A stretch of 40,014 nucleotides of DNA, from positions 1-40,014 of the IMG/VR virus record IMGVR_UViG_3300034073_003959. One strand, given 5' to 3'. The notes below the pieces were generated by a model, which was not told the DNA's origin, ran no database searches, and saw only the letters and a list, made by a program, of their open reading frames with translations. A program made the translations under genes and the position numbers. Shown here one piece after another: positions 1-5,963 of the stretch. Origin of the DNA: a virus. Position 1 is the first letter of the stretch. Every line of letters starts with the position of its first letter.

Positions 1-264
1 CCGACCTGCCGAGAGAATCTCCTCGCCGAGGTCGCCGACGTCGAGCGCCGTTTGCTCTCGGCCCGCTCGTACGAGTGCAGCCCCCCCGAGGCCGGCGGCG
101 GCGCTTCCGTCTCCGAGCGGACCGCCTTTGGCGCGACTCGTTGGGAGCTCGTCAGCGGCGACGACCTCGACGAGCTCGAGGCCAAGCTCCTGGCCGCGCT
201 CCAATCCGTCCGCGACGCGCGCGCAACGGGCGCCGCGACCGCGGTCGATTACGTCCCCTCCTGA
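1..264 (+). CDS. Small hypothetical protein, 5' end outside the window
   Basis: The frame is open from base 1 to TGA at 262-264, giving 87 visible residues. The only in-frame start inside is a TTG at 52, which would discard a good-looking helical stretch (residues CRENLLAEVADVERRLL), so the true start probably lies upstream of the window. The C-terminal half has an acidic helix (DDLDELEAKLLAALQSVRD). I do not recognise a family. It leads a row of tiny same-strand genes; the next start codon (GTG 279) follows after 14 nt. Codon use is GC-rich at third positions, like its neighbours. Confidence 0.6.
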   Translation, partial: PTCRENLLAEVADVERRLLSARSYECSPPEAGGGASVSERTAFGATRWELVSGDDLDELEAKLLAALQSVRDARATGAATAVDYVPS

Positions 265-278
265 TCCGAGTCCCGACC

Positions 279-545
279 GTGACCCTAGAAACCGCCGTCT
301 ACTCCCTCCCCGCCCACTGGGCGCCGGCTCTGTTCAACGACGACCGCACCGGCCTGGACGACGCCGAGGAGCGTCAGCTCGACGCGTTCGTGGAGGCGGA
401 GGGACTCCTCGCTCCGCTCGACTGCTCGAGCGAATCCTTCTTCTGCGTCCACCACGACGCGCGGTCGAGCGGCGTCCTCGCCTGCGACTGCCTCGAGTAC
501 ACGTTCCCCCTCCGCTCCGGATCGAGTCCGGACTCCGACCGATGA
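279..545 (+). CDS. Small phage protein of the DUF6926-like kind
   Basis: GTG start, 88 residues. The N-terminal segment YSLPAHWAPALFNDDRTGL, followed by an acidic D-x-E-E stretch, resembles a small family of phage and plasmid proteins that I recall as DUF6926 (pattern LPxHWAxALxNxDxxGLxDxE). The C-terminal half is Cys-rich (DCSS, FFCVHH, ACDCLEY), as if it could bind metal. The function of the family is unknown to me. Its stop codon overlaps the next start (ATGA at 542-545), which suggests translational coupling. The longer open frame upstream (from 75) is Arg-rich, lies antisense-like over the previous gene, and was not used. Confidence 0.65.
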   Translation: MTLETAVYSLPAHWAPALFNDDRTGLDDAEERQLDAFVEAEGLLAPLDCSSESFFCVHHDARSSGVLACDCLEYTFPLRSGSSPDSDR

Positions 546-826
546 CCGTCGCCTCTCGTCGTCCTCCCGTCCGCGCTCGCGCGGTCTACCAGGCCGTCGA
601 TCCCTCGATGACCTCGCAGTGGATCGCCGACGGCCGCGGCGACCTCCTCCACCCGACCGTCCTCTGGCGGCGCCTGCCGGACCTCTCCTGGCGGCGCCTG
701 ACCGGCGTCGTCGAGGCCTCCGTCGCTCGTCGGTGGTATCGGGCCTGGCACTCCGCCGACGGCCTTTTCCTCGCGATCACGCCCGTCGCGCGCCTCTCCC
801 GTCCCGTCAACCTGCCCTGCTTCTAA
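542..826 (+). CDS. Hypothetical protein, basic and Trp-rich
   Basis: ATG start overlapping the preceding TGA; 94 residues. The protein is basic and rich in Trp and Arg (for example LLHPTVLWRRLPDLSWRRL, then SVARRWYRAWH). No signal peptide, membrane segment or known motif is visible. Its TAA stop overlaps the next start (TAATG at 824-828). The tight coupling on both sides is the main evidence that this frame is used; the frame also has the C/G-biased third positions of the region. Function unknown. Confidence 0.6.
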   Translation: MTVASRRPPVRARAVYQAVDPSMTSQWIADGRGDLLHPTVLWRRLPDLSWRRLTGVVEASVARRWYRAWHSADGLFLAITPVARLSRPVNLPCF

Positions 827-1143
827 TGGACTTCGCGACTCACGAAGCCTCCGAGCTCTACTTCTACGCGACGTCGACCTCGGAGGTTTACCACCGACAC
901 CTCCTCCCCGCGTATCGACTCTTCGAGCGCAAATGGCGCGCGGGGGACTTCGACCGTTTGCGGGCGATGCAGTTCTTGACCGCGCAAGCGTTGCGCGAGG
1001 CCGGGAGGTCTTACGGCCGCGATCACCTCTCGGGTCCGGGCGAGTGGCAATCCGTTTTCCCGCCCGACGTCCGTCAGGAGGTCGCCTCGCATTTGGTCGA
1101 CGAGCTCGTCAACGAGCTCGAGATCGGCAACTCGTATCAGTGA
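826..1143 (+). CDS. Hypothetical small phage/host protein (ELYFY...FERKWRxGxFD type)
   Basis: 105 residues, start ATG overlapping the preceding TAA. The architecture (ELYFYATSTSEVYHRHLLP, then FERKWRAGDFDRLRAMQFL, then YGRDH and a C-terminal RQEVASHLVDELVNELE) resembles a widespread small family in phages and mobile elements with a tyrosine-rich start, an RKxxxGxYD core and an amphipathic C-terminal helix. I know no established function for it. It sits in the middle of the leftmost operon and is followed after 5 nt by the next ATG. Confidence 0.7.
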   Translation: MDFATHEASELYFYATSTSEVYHRHLLPAYRLFERKWRAGDFDRLRAMQFLTAQALREAGRSYGRDHLSGPGEWQSVFPPDVRQEVASHLVDELVNELEIGNSYQ

Positions 1144-1148
1144 GGCCG

Positions 1149-1328
1149 ATGGAGCGCACCTACTACGTCAACCTCGCGACTCCGCGCGGCCTGGAGACGA
1201 TCGACGAGTACACCGGCGACGAGGCCGGAGCCGAGCACCTGATCGGCGAGTACCGGCTCGTCTACTGGCGATCCGACTCGAGGGTGTTCCTCTCTCGCCG
1301 CTGCTCGAGGGACTGGAGGGATCGCTGA
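1149..1328 (+). CDS. Small protein, DEYT...EYRLVY...LSRRxxRDW type
   Basis: 59 residues from ATG at 1149, with TGA 1326-1328 overlapping the next ATG. The pattern YYVNLATPRGLETIDEYT, an alanine/glutamate helix, EYRLVYW, and a final LSRRCSRDW resembles a family of roughly 60-residue phage proteins, probably a small alpha/beta fold of unknown function. It is too short for many gene finders; the stop/start coupling downstream and the protein-like pattern support it. Confidence 0.65.
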   Translation: MERTYYVNLATPRGLETIDEYTGDEAGAEHLIGEYRLVYWRSDSRVFLSRRCSRDWRDR

Positions 1329-1504
1329 TGGCCCGGTTCCTGATCCTCCTCCTGCTCGCGCCGATCGGACTCCTCCTGGCTCCGCCTCTCGCGGTCGGCC
1401 TGGCGTTCTTGTTCCTCGGTCGCCTCGTGATCGAGATCGAGAACGAGCGACGTCGACGTCACCTCGAGCGTTGTTACTCCCGCGAGCAGGAGGCGCGCCG
1501 CTGA
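1328..1504 (+). CDS. Small single-pass membrane protein
   Basis: 58 residues. ATG at 1328 overlaps the preceding TGA (ATGA), and its own TGA overlaps the ATG at 1504. Residues 4-31 are strongly hydrophobic (FLILLLLAPIGLLLAPP, then LAVGLAFLFLG), enough for one long or two short membrane passes. A charged C-terminal tail follows (ENERRRRHLERCYSREQEARR region) and should stay in the cytoplasm. Position in the leftmost operon suggests an early host-interaction or superinfection role, but no function can be assigned. Confidence 0.6.
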   Translation: MARFLILLLLAPIGLLLAPPLAVGLAFLFLGRLVIEIENERRRRHLERCYSREQEARR

Positions 1505-1758
1505 TGCCTCGATGGGATCGCCGCGACATCTGCCGCGCCTATTGGACGTTCGCGTTCTCCTGGCACGGCGGCCAGGGGAGCGAGACCTACGCCTTCTTTG
1601 GACGCCTCGAGCGGATCGGATTCCGTCCGTCGCCGTCGTGGACCGGCCGACCGGATCAGCTCGACGAGAACGCGCGCGCGATCTACCAGCGGCTCGTCGA
1701 GCGGCTTTGCGGTCGGTGGTCGACCGTCTCCAACCCCAAACCCGATCGCCAACGATGA
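1504..1758 (+). CDS. Hypothetical protein, WHGGQGSETYAFFGRL type
   Basis: 84 residues, ATG overlapping the previous stop. The core YWTFAFSWHGGQGSETYAFF, followed by GRLERIGFRPSP and a helical ENARAIYQRLVERL, resembles a small family I have seen in phages and mobile elements (pattern FxxxxHGGQxSxxYAxxxRLxxIGFxPSP). No enzymatic motif is visible. The next gene starts inside its stop codon (ATG 1755-1757, TGA 1756-1758). Function unknown. Confidence 0.65.
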   Translation: MPRWDRRDICRAYWTFAFSWHGGQGSETYAFFGRLERIGFRPSPSWTGRPDQLDENARAIYQRLVERLCGRWSTVSNPKPDRQR

Positions 1759-1907
1759 AGGACTCGATCGCCGACGAGCTGGCCGCGGCCCTCGAGATCG
1801 CGATGGACGCGCTCGGGGAGCATCACCGCTACGACGAGCTCGAGGACTACGCCTGGTTCCGTTACGGCAGCGAGGCCCTCCGCCGCCACCGGGAGGGGAC
1901 GCGGTGA
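1755..1907 (+). CDS. Small acidic helical protein
   Basis: 50 residues, ATG overlapping the preceding TGA. The protein is mostly helical and acidic at the start (MKDSIADELAAALEIAMDAL), then Tyr/Trp-containing (YDELEDYAWFRYGSEALRRH). No family recognised. The GTG of the next gene overlaps its stop (GTGA at 1904-1907). Support comes from this coupling on both sides and from consistent codon bias. Confidence 0.5.
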   Translation: MKDSIADELAAALEIAMDALGEHHRYDELEDYAWFRYGSEALRRHREGTR

Positions 1908-2119
1908 ACTGGACCGAGATCCTCGCCCGCGCCGGAATCCCCGAGCCGCCGGGACGAGAGGAGGCGATCGCCGCCGCGAGGGAGGCGACGGCCGCCAGGT
2001 ACGCCAAGGACGGCGGGCCGAAGCGCGCGCGCGGATCCGCGACGAGAACCGTCTCCAAGTGGTCCCGCGCGGCGAAACGCGAGGCCGAACGGAAAGAGAA
2101 GCTGAGGAAGGGTCGATGA
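1904..2119 (+). CDS. Small basic hypothetical protein
   Basis: 71 residues from GTG at 1904 (GTGA overlap with the previous gene) to TGA 2117-2119. The N-terminal part (NWTEILARAGIPEPPGREEA) is of a type seen in short phage proteins, and the C-terminal third is a highly charged basic helix (KWSRAAKREAERKEKLRKG) that could bind nucleic acid or form a coiled coil. No family assignment. The next ATG (2116) overlaps its stop. Confidence 0.55.
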   Translation: MNWTEILARAGIPEPPGREEAIAAAREATAARYAKDGGPKRARGSATRTVSKWSRAAKREAERKEKLRKGR

Positions 2120-2262
2120 GCGAGCGGATCCCCCAGGCCGGAGACAACGGCCCGGAGCTCCTGTTGGCGATGCTGGAGCTCAGGCGTCCGGATCCCGATC
2201 GCCAATCGGCGCCGACATCCGAAACTCCGGAGTCACCCAGCAGTAGAAGCCCTCGCCCTTGA
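2116..2262 (+). CDS. Possible short protein ending the leftmost operon
   Basis: 48 residues from an ATG overlapping the preceding TGA. The first 30 residues (ISxQAGDNGPELLLAML-like, i.e. MSERIPQAGDNGPELLLAML) look protein-like. The rest is Pro/Ser-rich and lies antisense to the better-supported minus-strand gene 2180-2356. Either the two genes overlap tail to tail or this frame is not used to its end. Kept because of the stop/start coupling. Confidence 0.35.
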   Translation: MSERIPQAGDNGPELLLAMLELRRPDPDRQSAPTSETPESPSSRSPRP

Positions 2263-2356
2263 GTTGGTCGAGCATCTCGTCGACGAGCGCGGTCGGGACA
2301 ACGACGGTGTGCGCTCCGCCGTTCCACCACCAGACGCGACGCCAGAGGGTCTCCAT
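2180..2356 (-). CDS. Small Trp-rich hypothetical protein
   Basis: 58 residues. ATG at 2356 lies two bases after the stop of the upstream minus-strand gene, so the two are probably co-translated. The sequence has a Trp-rich start (METLWRRVWWWNGGAHTVVV), a short helix (VDEMLDQLKGEGFYCW) and a C-terminal strand. It looks like a compact folded protein, but I do not recognise the family. The pair 2180-2544 is the only minus-strand island inside the early region, and it converges with the leftmost operon. Confidence 0.55.
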   Translation of the reverse strand: METLWRRVWWWNGGAHTVVVPTALVDEMLDQLKGEGFYCWVTPEFRMSAPIGDRDPDA

Positions 2357-2358
2357 CG

Positions 2359-2544
2359 TCAGAAGGGGGGCTGCTCGTTCAATCCCGTGTATAGGCCGTT
2401 CGTCCGGCGGGAGAGCTCGTAGAGGATCTCGATCCGCCGCTGCCGAGCGTCCATCGCGGCGACGTCCTCGGCGCCGGGACGGGTCGGTTCGATCGAGGAC
2501 AAGGCTTTGAGCTCGCGGAGGAGCTCGGCGGGACCGGCGGACAC
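2359..2544 (-). CDS. Small helical protein, start uncertain
   Basis: The frame runs from possible starts at 2643 (TTG), 2544 (GTG) or 2454 (ATG) to TGA at 2359-2361. I prefer GTG 2544 (61 residues): starting at 2643 would overlap the divergent cyAbrB start at 2635 and add an unconvincing basic tail. Visible features are a leucine-rich helix (PAELLRELKALSSIEP), then a charged helix (MDARQRRIEILYELSRR). No known family. Its stop is two bases before the start of the next minus-strand gene. Confidence 0.45.
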   Translation of the reverse strand: MSAGPAELLRELKALSSIEPTRPGAEDVAAMDARQRRIEILYELSRRTNGLYTGLNEQPPF

Positions 2545-2634
2545 GAGGCGGAGGGAGTCTGGGTTCGGCCTCAGTCTGACGGGGTTCTTGTCCTGATCGC
2601 GACTACGCTGCGTGCGCCGTTTCGCGATCCGAAA

Positions 2635-2976
2635 GTGAACCAACCTCGACGACTGACCGGGGACGAACTCATCCGGAAGGTGAAGGGGATGAGCTCGGCG
2701 AGCAAGACCGAGAAGGCGCGAGCCTGCGGGTATTACTCGGTGGCGGCGGACGGGAGCGAGCGGGTCTGCTTCACGGCCTTTTACGAGGCTGTGGCGGAGG
2801 CGACCGGCGTCGAGCTCGCGCCGGAGAGGAAGCCGCGACTGCCGTACGAGGCGTCGGTGCTGACGACGGGAGCGATCTTGATCGGAGCGCGATACGCCGA
2901 GCAGCTCGGGCTGACGCCTGGCGATCGAGTCCGGCTCGAGATTAAGGAGACTGGGATCTTAGTCCGACCCGTCTGA
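2635..2976 (+). CDS. cyAbrB-like DNA-binding regulator
   Basis: 113 residues from GTG 2635. Seen: LTGDELIRKVKGMS at 7-20, KTEKARACGYYSV at 24-36, an FTAFYEAVAEATGVEL helix at 46-61, and a C-terminal half with TGAILIGARYAEQLGLTPGD (78-97) and a final strand. This order (LTGxxLLxKVKELS, KREKAKxCGYYxV, then NGxxxIGxxYxxxMGLxPGDEFEI) is the signature of the cyanobacterial AbrB family, global regulators of nitrogen and carbon metabolism in cyanobacteria. It differs from canonical members in having Val/Cys where the family has polar residues after the GYY motif. It is divergent from the small minus genes and precedes the putative regulator. I infer that it modulates host or phage transcription during infection. 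Confidence 0.85.
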   Translation: MNQPRRLTGDELIRKVKGMSSASKTEKARACGYYSVAADGSERVCFTAFYEAVAEATGVELAPERKPRLPYEASVLTTGAILIGARYAEQLGLTPGDRVRLEIKETGILVRPV

Positions 2977-3030
2977 TCCGAGGCTAGGGTTAAGAGGCCT
3001 GACACGAATCCTGCTGATAGGTTGTTCGCC

Positions 3031-3801
3031 GTGAACGCTCTCGAACGTCTGTCGAAAGGCAGAGCGGCTTTCGCTCGAGTCCTCAAGGCTCTGCTAATCC
3101 GCAATCGCCTCACTCACGCCACGCTCAAGGAGTTCCACGACTGGGCGGAGCCCGAGCAGCGAACCTGGCTCTCGACCTCGCAGATCAGCGGCCTGCGGAC
3201 GTCCAAGCTCTCCGCTCCCGGCCCGCGCGCCTTCGACTCGGTCGGCCGGATCAATCTCCGCTTCGCTCAGCTCGCCGGTTACGACTGCCCGAGCGTCCGC
3301 GCGCTCGAGCCCCTGCCGCCCGGTCTCCCCCCGAACGTCAAGCACCTGGCGGACGAGGTCTGGTTCGCGCGGCGGCCCGACAACGACCTCCCGATGACGG
3401 CCGGGGACCTCTTCGAGGTCTGGATCGGACGGCTCGACCCGGAGCTCGCGGACTCGGGATACTCCGACCGTCAAGCGCGCGCGATCTGCGAGCGGATCGG
3501 ACTCCTGGCCCAGTCTTGGCTCGCGGACCGCGACCTCCTGCCGACGCAAGGGAGACCCGAGATCGAGGCTCGTTACCCGGTCGAGAGCCGCGCGCGGCGC
3601 GATCGACTCTGGACCGCCTTGATGGGCGGCACGTCGCTGAAAGGCGATCAGCTCCTCGAGGAGGAGGAGGCGTTACGCGAGTTGGTCGGCCAACTCTCCG
3701 GTGCCGACGCGCCGCTCTCGGTCGACGAGTGGAGTCGATGGACCCAAACCGGCCTCATGGGCCGAGAGGACGTCCGACGCCGAGCTCGAGCCCGCGGCTG
3801 A
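3031..3801 (+). CDS. Putative cyanobacterial-type regulator (repressor-like position)
   Basis: 256 residues from GTG 3031; a TTG at 3022 is also in frame, but GTG has ATAGG about 9 nt upstream. N-terminal features are LSKGRAAFARVLKALLIRN, a HATLKEFHDW segment, TWLSTSQISGLRTSKLSAPG (an HTH-like stretch), and later GDLFEVWIGRLDPE. From memory this resembles a conserved hypothetical family of cyanobacteria and their prophages (LSKGRAAFARVxKALM...WLHSSQIxxLRxxxLxSPGPRxF). The HTH-like segment, its size and its place between cyAbrB and the recombination operon suggest a phage transcription regulator, but this is inference. The C-terminal 129 nt overlap a convergent minus-strand frame. Confidence 0.6.
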   Translation: MNALERLSKGRAAFARVLKALLIRNRLTHATLKEFHDWAEPEQRTWLSTSQISGLRTSKLSAPGPRAFDSVGRINLRFAQLAGYDCPSVRALEPLPPGLPPNVKHLADEVWFARRPDNDLPMTAGDLFEVWIGRLDPELADSGYSDRQARAICERIGLLAQSWLADRDLLPTQGRPEIEARYPVESRARRDRLWTALMGGTSLKGDQLLEEEEALRELVGQLSGADAPLSVDEWSRWTQTGLMGREDVRRRARARG

Positions 3802-3915
3802 TCGCGCCTCGACCTCGACCCGGAGCGCCGCTCGCGGGCCGAGGAGGTCGCGTATCGCGGGCAACAGATGGACGTAAGCGTCGGCCTCGTCCGAGTCGTC
3901 GAATCTCAGTCGCAT
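3673..3915 (-). CDS. Small protein convergent with the regulator gene
   Basis: 80 residues from ATG at 3915. The first 42 residues look like a real folded domain (MRLRFDDSDEADAYVHLLP, then AIRDLLGPRAALRVEVEAR). The second half is low in character and lies opposite the end of the gene 3031-3801, with 129 nt of overlap. It fills most of what would otherwise be a 217-nt gap. No family recognised. A dyad symmetry (3926-3944) lies just upstream of its start and could be its operator or part of its promoter. Confidence 0.45.
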   Translation of the reverse strand: MRLRFDDSDEADAYVHLLPAIRDLLGPRAALRVEVEARSAAGSSSASDVLSAHEAGLGPSTPLVDRERRVGTGELADQLA

Positions 3916-3925
3916 CAGATCGGAG

Positions 3926-3944
3926 TCCCGACAATAGTCCGGGA
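3926..3944. promoter_or_regulatory. Dyad symmetry in the divergent gap
   Basis: The sequence TCCCGACAATAGTCCGGGA forms two arms, TCCC-GAC and GTC-(C)-GGGA, around AATA, with one bulged base. It lies 10 nt upstream of the minus-strand start at 3915 and upstream of the RecT operon, in a gap between divergent transcripts. No T-run follows on either strand in the right place, so it is not a convincing terminator. An operator or a coincidental hairpin are both possible. Confidence 0.25.
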
Positions 3945-3960
3945 AAACTTAGCCGACCCA

Positions 3961-3988
3961 TAGACGATCCGTCGATCCGGATTAAGAT
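3961..3988 (+). promoter_or_regulatory. Candidate sigma70-type promoter of the RecT operon
   Basis: TAGACG (3961-3966) and TAAGAT (3983-3988) are separated by 16 nt. Each matches four of six bases of the TTGACA and TATAAT consensus. The pair lies about 30 nt before the GTG at 4019, in one of the few AT-containing patches of the region. The tandem CGATCCG copies between the two boxes may be chance. Only a pattern match. Confidence 0.3.
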
Positions 3989-4018
3989 CGGCGCGCCTCT
4001 CGTCCGTCTCCAGACCTC

Positions 4019-5059
4019 GTGTCACAGCTCGCCACGGCCGCTCCGCGCGGTCGCCTCGCTCCGAACGACGCCCCGTCCGAAACGGTCCACGCTCTCCTCG
4101 CCCGCGCCGACGTCCGCGACCAGATCAAGCTCGCGCTCCCCCGTCACATGACGCCGGAGCGTCTCCTCCGCATCGCCCTCACCGAGGTCCGTCGTCAGCC
4201 GAAACTCGCTGAGTGCAGCCAGGCCTCGCTCCTGTCGGCCGTGTTCTCTTGCGCCCAGCTCGGCCTCGAGCCCGGCGGTTCCCTCGGCCACGCCTACCTC
4301 GTCCCCTACGGCCGGGAGGTCCAGTTCATCCTCGGATACCGGGGGATGATCGACCTGGCCCGACGTTCCGGGTTGATCGACTCGATCTCCGCTCACGCCG
4401 TCTTCGAGGGGGATCGGTTCGAGTGCGAATACGGACTGGCGGAGAACCTCGTCCACGTCCCCGATTGGGACAATCCGAATCGCACGGATCCGACCAAGCT
4501 CCGTTTCGTCTACTCCGTCGCGAAGCTCTCCGGCGGCGGCACCCAGTTCGAGGTGATGAGCCGCCAGGAAGTCGACGCCGTCAAGCGTCGGAGCAAAGGC
4601 GGGAACAACGGCCCGTGGTCGAGCGACTACGTCGCGATGGCCCTCAAGACGGTCGTCCGCCGTCTCTTCAAGTGGTTGCCGGTCTCGATCGAGCTCGCCC
4701 GCGCCGTCGGCCTCGACGAGGCCGCGGAGCTCGGACGTTCTCAGGAGTCAGAGCTGGAGCTGGCCGCCTCGCCGACCGTGAGGACCGAGGTGACGGTCAT
4801 CGACTCCTCCCCCTCCCCCGATCCGATCGCGCCCCTGTCCGAGGAGCAACTCGGCAAGCTCGCGAACGCGGCGTCGCGCAGGCTCACGCAATCCGGGCAA
4901 CAAGCCCTCCTCGATCGCTTCGAGATCGAGGACTTCTCCGGCCTCCCGGCCGAGCGTTTCGACGAGGTCATGCGGATGCTGGCCGACAAGTCGACCGTAG
5001 ACGCGCTCAACGCCCAACCGGCCGCGCTCGAGCCGGAGGAGGACCCTGGCCTGCCGTGA
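4019..5059 (+). CDS. recT: RecT-family single-strand annealing protein
   Basis: 346 residues from GTG 4019. It has the RecT landmarks in order: VHALLARADVRDQIKLALP near 21-39, a helix with CSQASLLSAVFSCAQLGLEP, GHAYLVPYGREVQFILGYRG (about 98-117), IDLARRSG, the VFEGDRFECEYG strand, VYSVAKLSGGGTQFEVM, and KSxxWxxDYxAMALKTVVRRLFKWLPVS-like residues at about 200-225. RecT proteins anneal complementary single strands, working with an exonuclease that makes 3' overhangs; the exonuclease here is the gene at 6695. The C-terminal 110 residues are a variable tail with an acidic PEEDPGLP end. The next gene starts within its stop codon. Confidence 0.93.
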   Translation: MSQLATAAPRGRLAPNDAPSETVHALLARADVRDQIKLALPRHMTPERLLRIALTEVRRQPKLAECSQASLLSAVFSCAQLGLEPGGSLGHAYLVPYGREVQFILGYRGMIDLARRSGLIDSISAHAVFEGDRFECEYGLAENLVHVPDWDNPNRTDPTKLRFVYSVAKLSGGGTQFEVMSRQEVDAVKRRSKGGNNGPWSSDYVAMALKTVVRRLFKWLPVSIELARAVGLDEAAELGRSQESELELAASPTVRTEVTVIDSSPSPDPIAPLSEEQLGKLANAASRRLTQSGQQALLDRFEIEDFSGLPAERFDEVMRMLADKSTVDALNAQPAALEPEEDPGLP

Positions 5060-5292
5060 CCAAGCTCCTCCCCTGGTTCTTGAGCGCGTCGAAGCGCGAG
5101 TGGAGACTCCACCTCCCGCTCTCTCCGACGCAGAAAGGGCCCCGCGCCGCGGTCGTCTCCAAGCGAGTCGACGACGGTCGGTGGGTGGCTCGGATCGACC
5201 CGATCCTCGATCGGCCCGCCGCGATCTCGGATCCCTTCGACGCGGTCGAGGAGGCCGTCCGCTGGGCGGAGGAGCGGATCCGATGGGATTGA
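5056..5292 (+). CDS. Small hypothetical protein in the recombination operon
   Basis: 78 residues, GTG overlapping the RecT TGA (GTGA). Seen: a Trp/Leu start (TKLLPWFLSASKREWRLHL), a strand-rich middle (VSKRVDDGRWVARIDPIL) and a C-terminal helix (FDAVEEAVRWAEERIRWD). The next ATG (5283) overlaps the last codons. It may be a small accessory protein of the RecT system, but I recognise no family. Confidence 0.55.
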   Translation: MTKLLPWFLSASKREWRLHLPLSPTQKGPRAAVVSKRVDDGRWVARIDPILDRPAAISDPFDAVEEAVRWAEERIRWD

Positions 5293-5963
5293 CCGGCCGT
5301 CGCTACTCCCCCGAGGAGATCGACTACCTCGAGTCGCTCGTCGGGGAGGTCCCGCTCGGCGTCCTCGTTCGCCGTCACGCCGCTTGGGCCAAGGCTCGCG
5401 GCGCGCCCGTCCGGAGCGAACGCGCGATCCATCAGTTCCTCAAGTCTCGAGGCCACCACGTCGAGCCCATCGGCGAGTTCGTCCGGACCTCGGCGATCCT
5501 CGAGGCCCTCGAGTGCTCCCAAAGCATGATCGAGGGATGGGTGGCGCGCGGGTGGATCCGACCGACGCTCGTCCCGAGCAAGCCCGCCCGCAACGCGCCG
5601 CGGCGGCCGTCCGTCCGTCGCAAGGTCCGTCGCGCCTTCCGTCGCTCGGACCTCCGGGCAATGGCGCGCGAGCGCCCGGAGGCCTTCGCCGGCGCGCGCC
5701 GCGGCCCGCTGTTCGTCCTCCTCGAGGACGAGGAGCTCGCCGACCGGATCGCTCGGGACTACCCGGTCCGACCGTCCTGCCTCTTGCCGGTGCGTCCCGT
5801 GATGAACCTCGAAACGCGAGAGCGATACCCGTCGATCCGAGCCGCGGCCCGCGCCACCGGCTTGCACGCGACGTTGATCCGCGCCTCGATCGAGAAGGGA
5901 CATCGGGCCAAAGGGACCCGATGGGCGGACGCCACCACTCTCCTCCCGCTGAACCGCCGATGA
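5283..5963 (+). CDS. DNA-binding protein with N-terminal SANT/HTH-like and C-terminal NUMOD1-like segments
   Basis: 226 residues from ATG 5283. The N-terminus (RRYSPEEIDYLESLVGEVPL, then RSERAIHQFLKSRG) looks like a Myb/SANT-type or HTH recognition unit that scans DNA. A second HTH-like part follows (SAILEALECSQSMIEGWVA). The C-terminal 45 residues (YPSIRAAARATGLHATLIRA, then GTRWA) match the pattern of NUMOD1 helices, a DNA-binding module often attached to homing endonucleases. No nuclease motif is present, so a DNA-binding or regulatory role is more likely. It is coupled on both sides by overlapping codons. Confidence 0.6.
   Translation: MGLTGRRYSPEEIDYLESLVGEVPLGVLVRRHAAWAKARGAPVRSERAIHQFLKSRGHHVEPIGEFVRTSAILEALECSQSMIEGWVARGWIRPTLVPSKPARNAPRRPSVRRKVRRAFRRSDLRAMARERPEAFAGARRGPLFVLLEDEELADRIARDYPVRPSCLLPVRPVMNLETRERYPSIRAAARATGLHATLIRASIEKGHRAKGTRWADATTLLPLNRR

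Noticed and set aside
525-534. Palindrome AGTCCGGACT, also present at 39843-39852
   Set aside because: A 10-bp palindrome twice in 40 kb of GC-rich DNA is likely to be chance; one copy lies inside a gene and the flanks differ.
2545-2643. Extending the minus-strand gene 2359-2544 to a TTG at 2643
   Set aside because: It would overlap the divergent cyAbrB start and adds a basic, unconvincing N-terminus, leaving no room for promoters.
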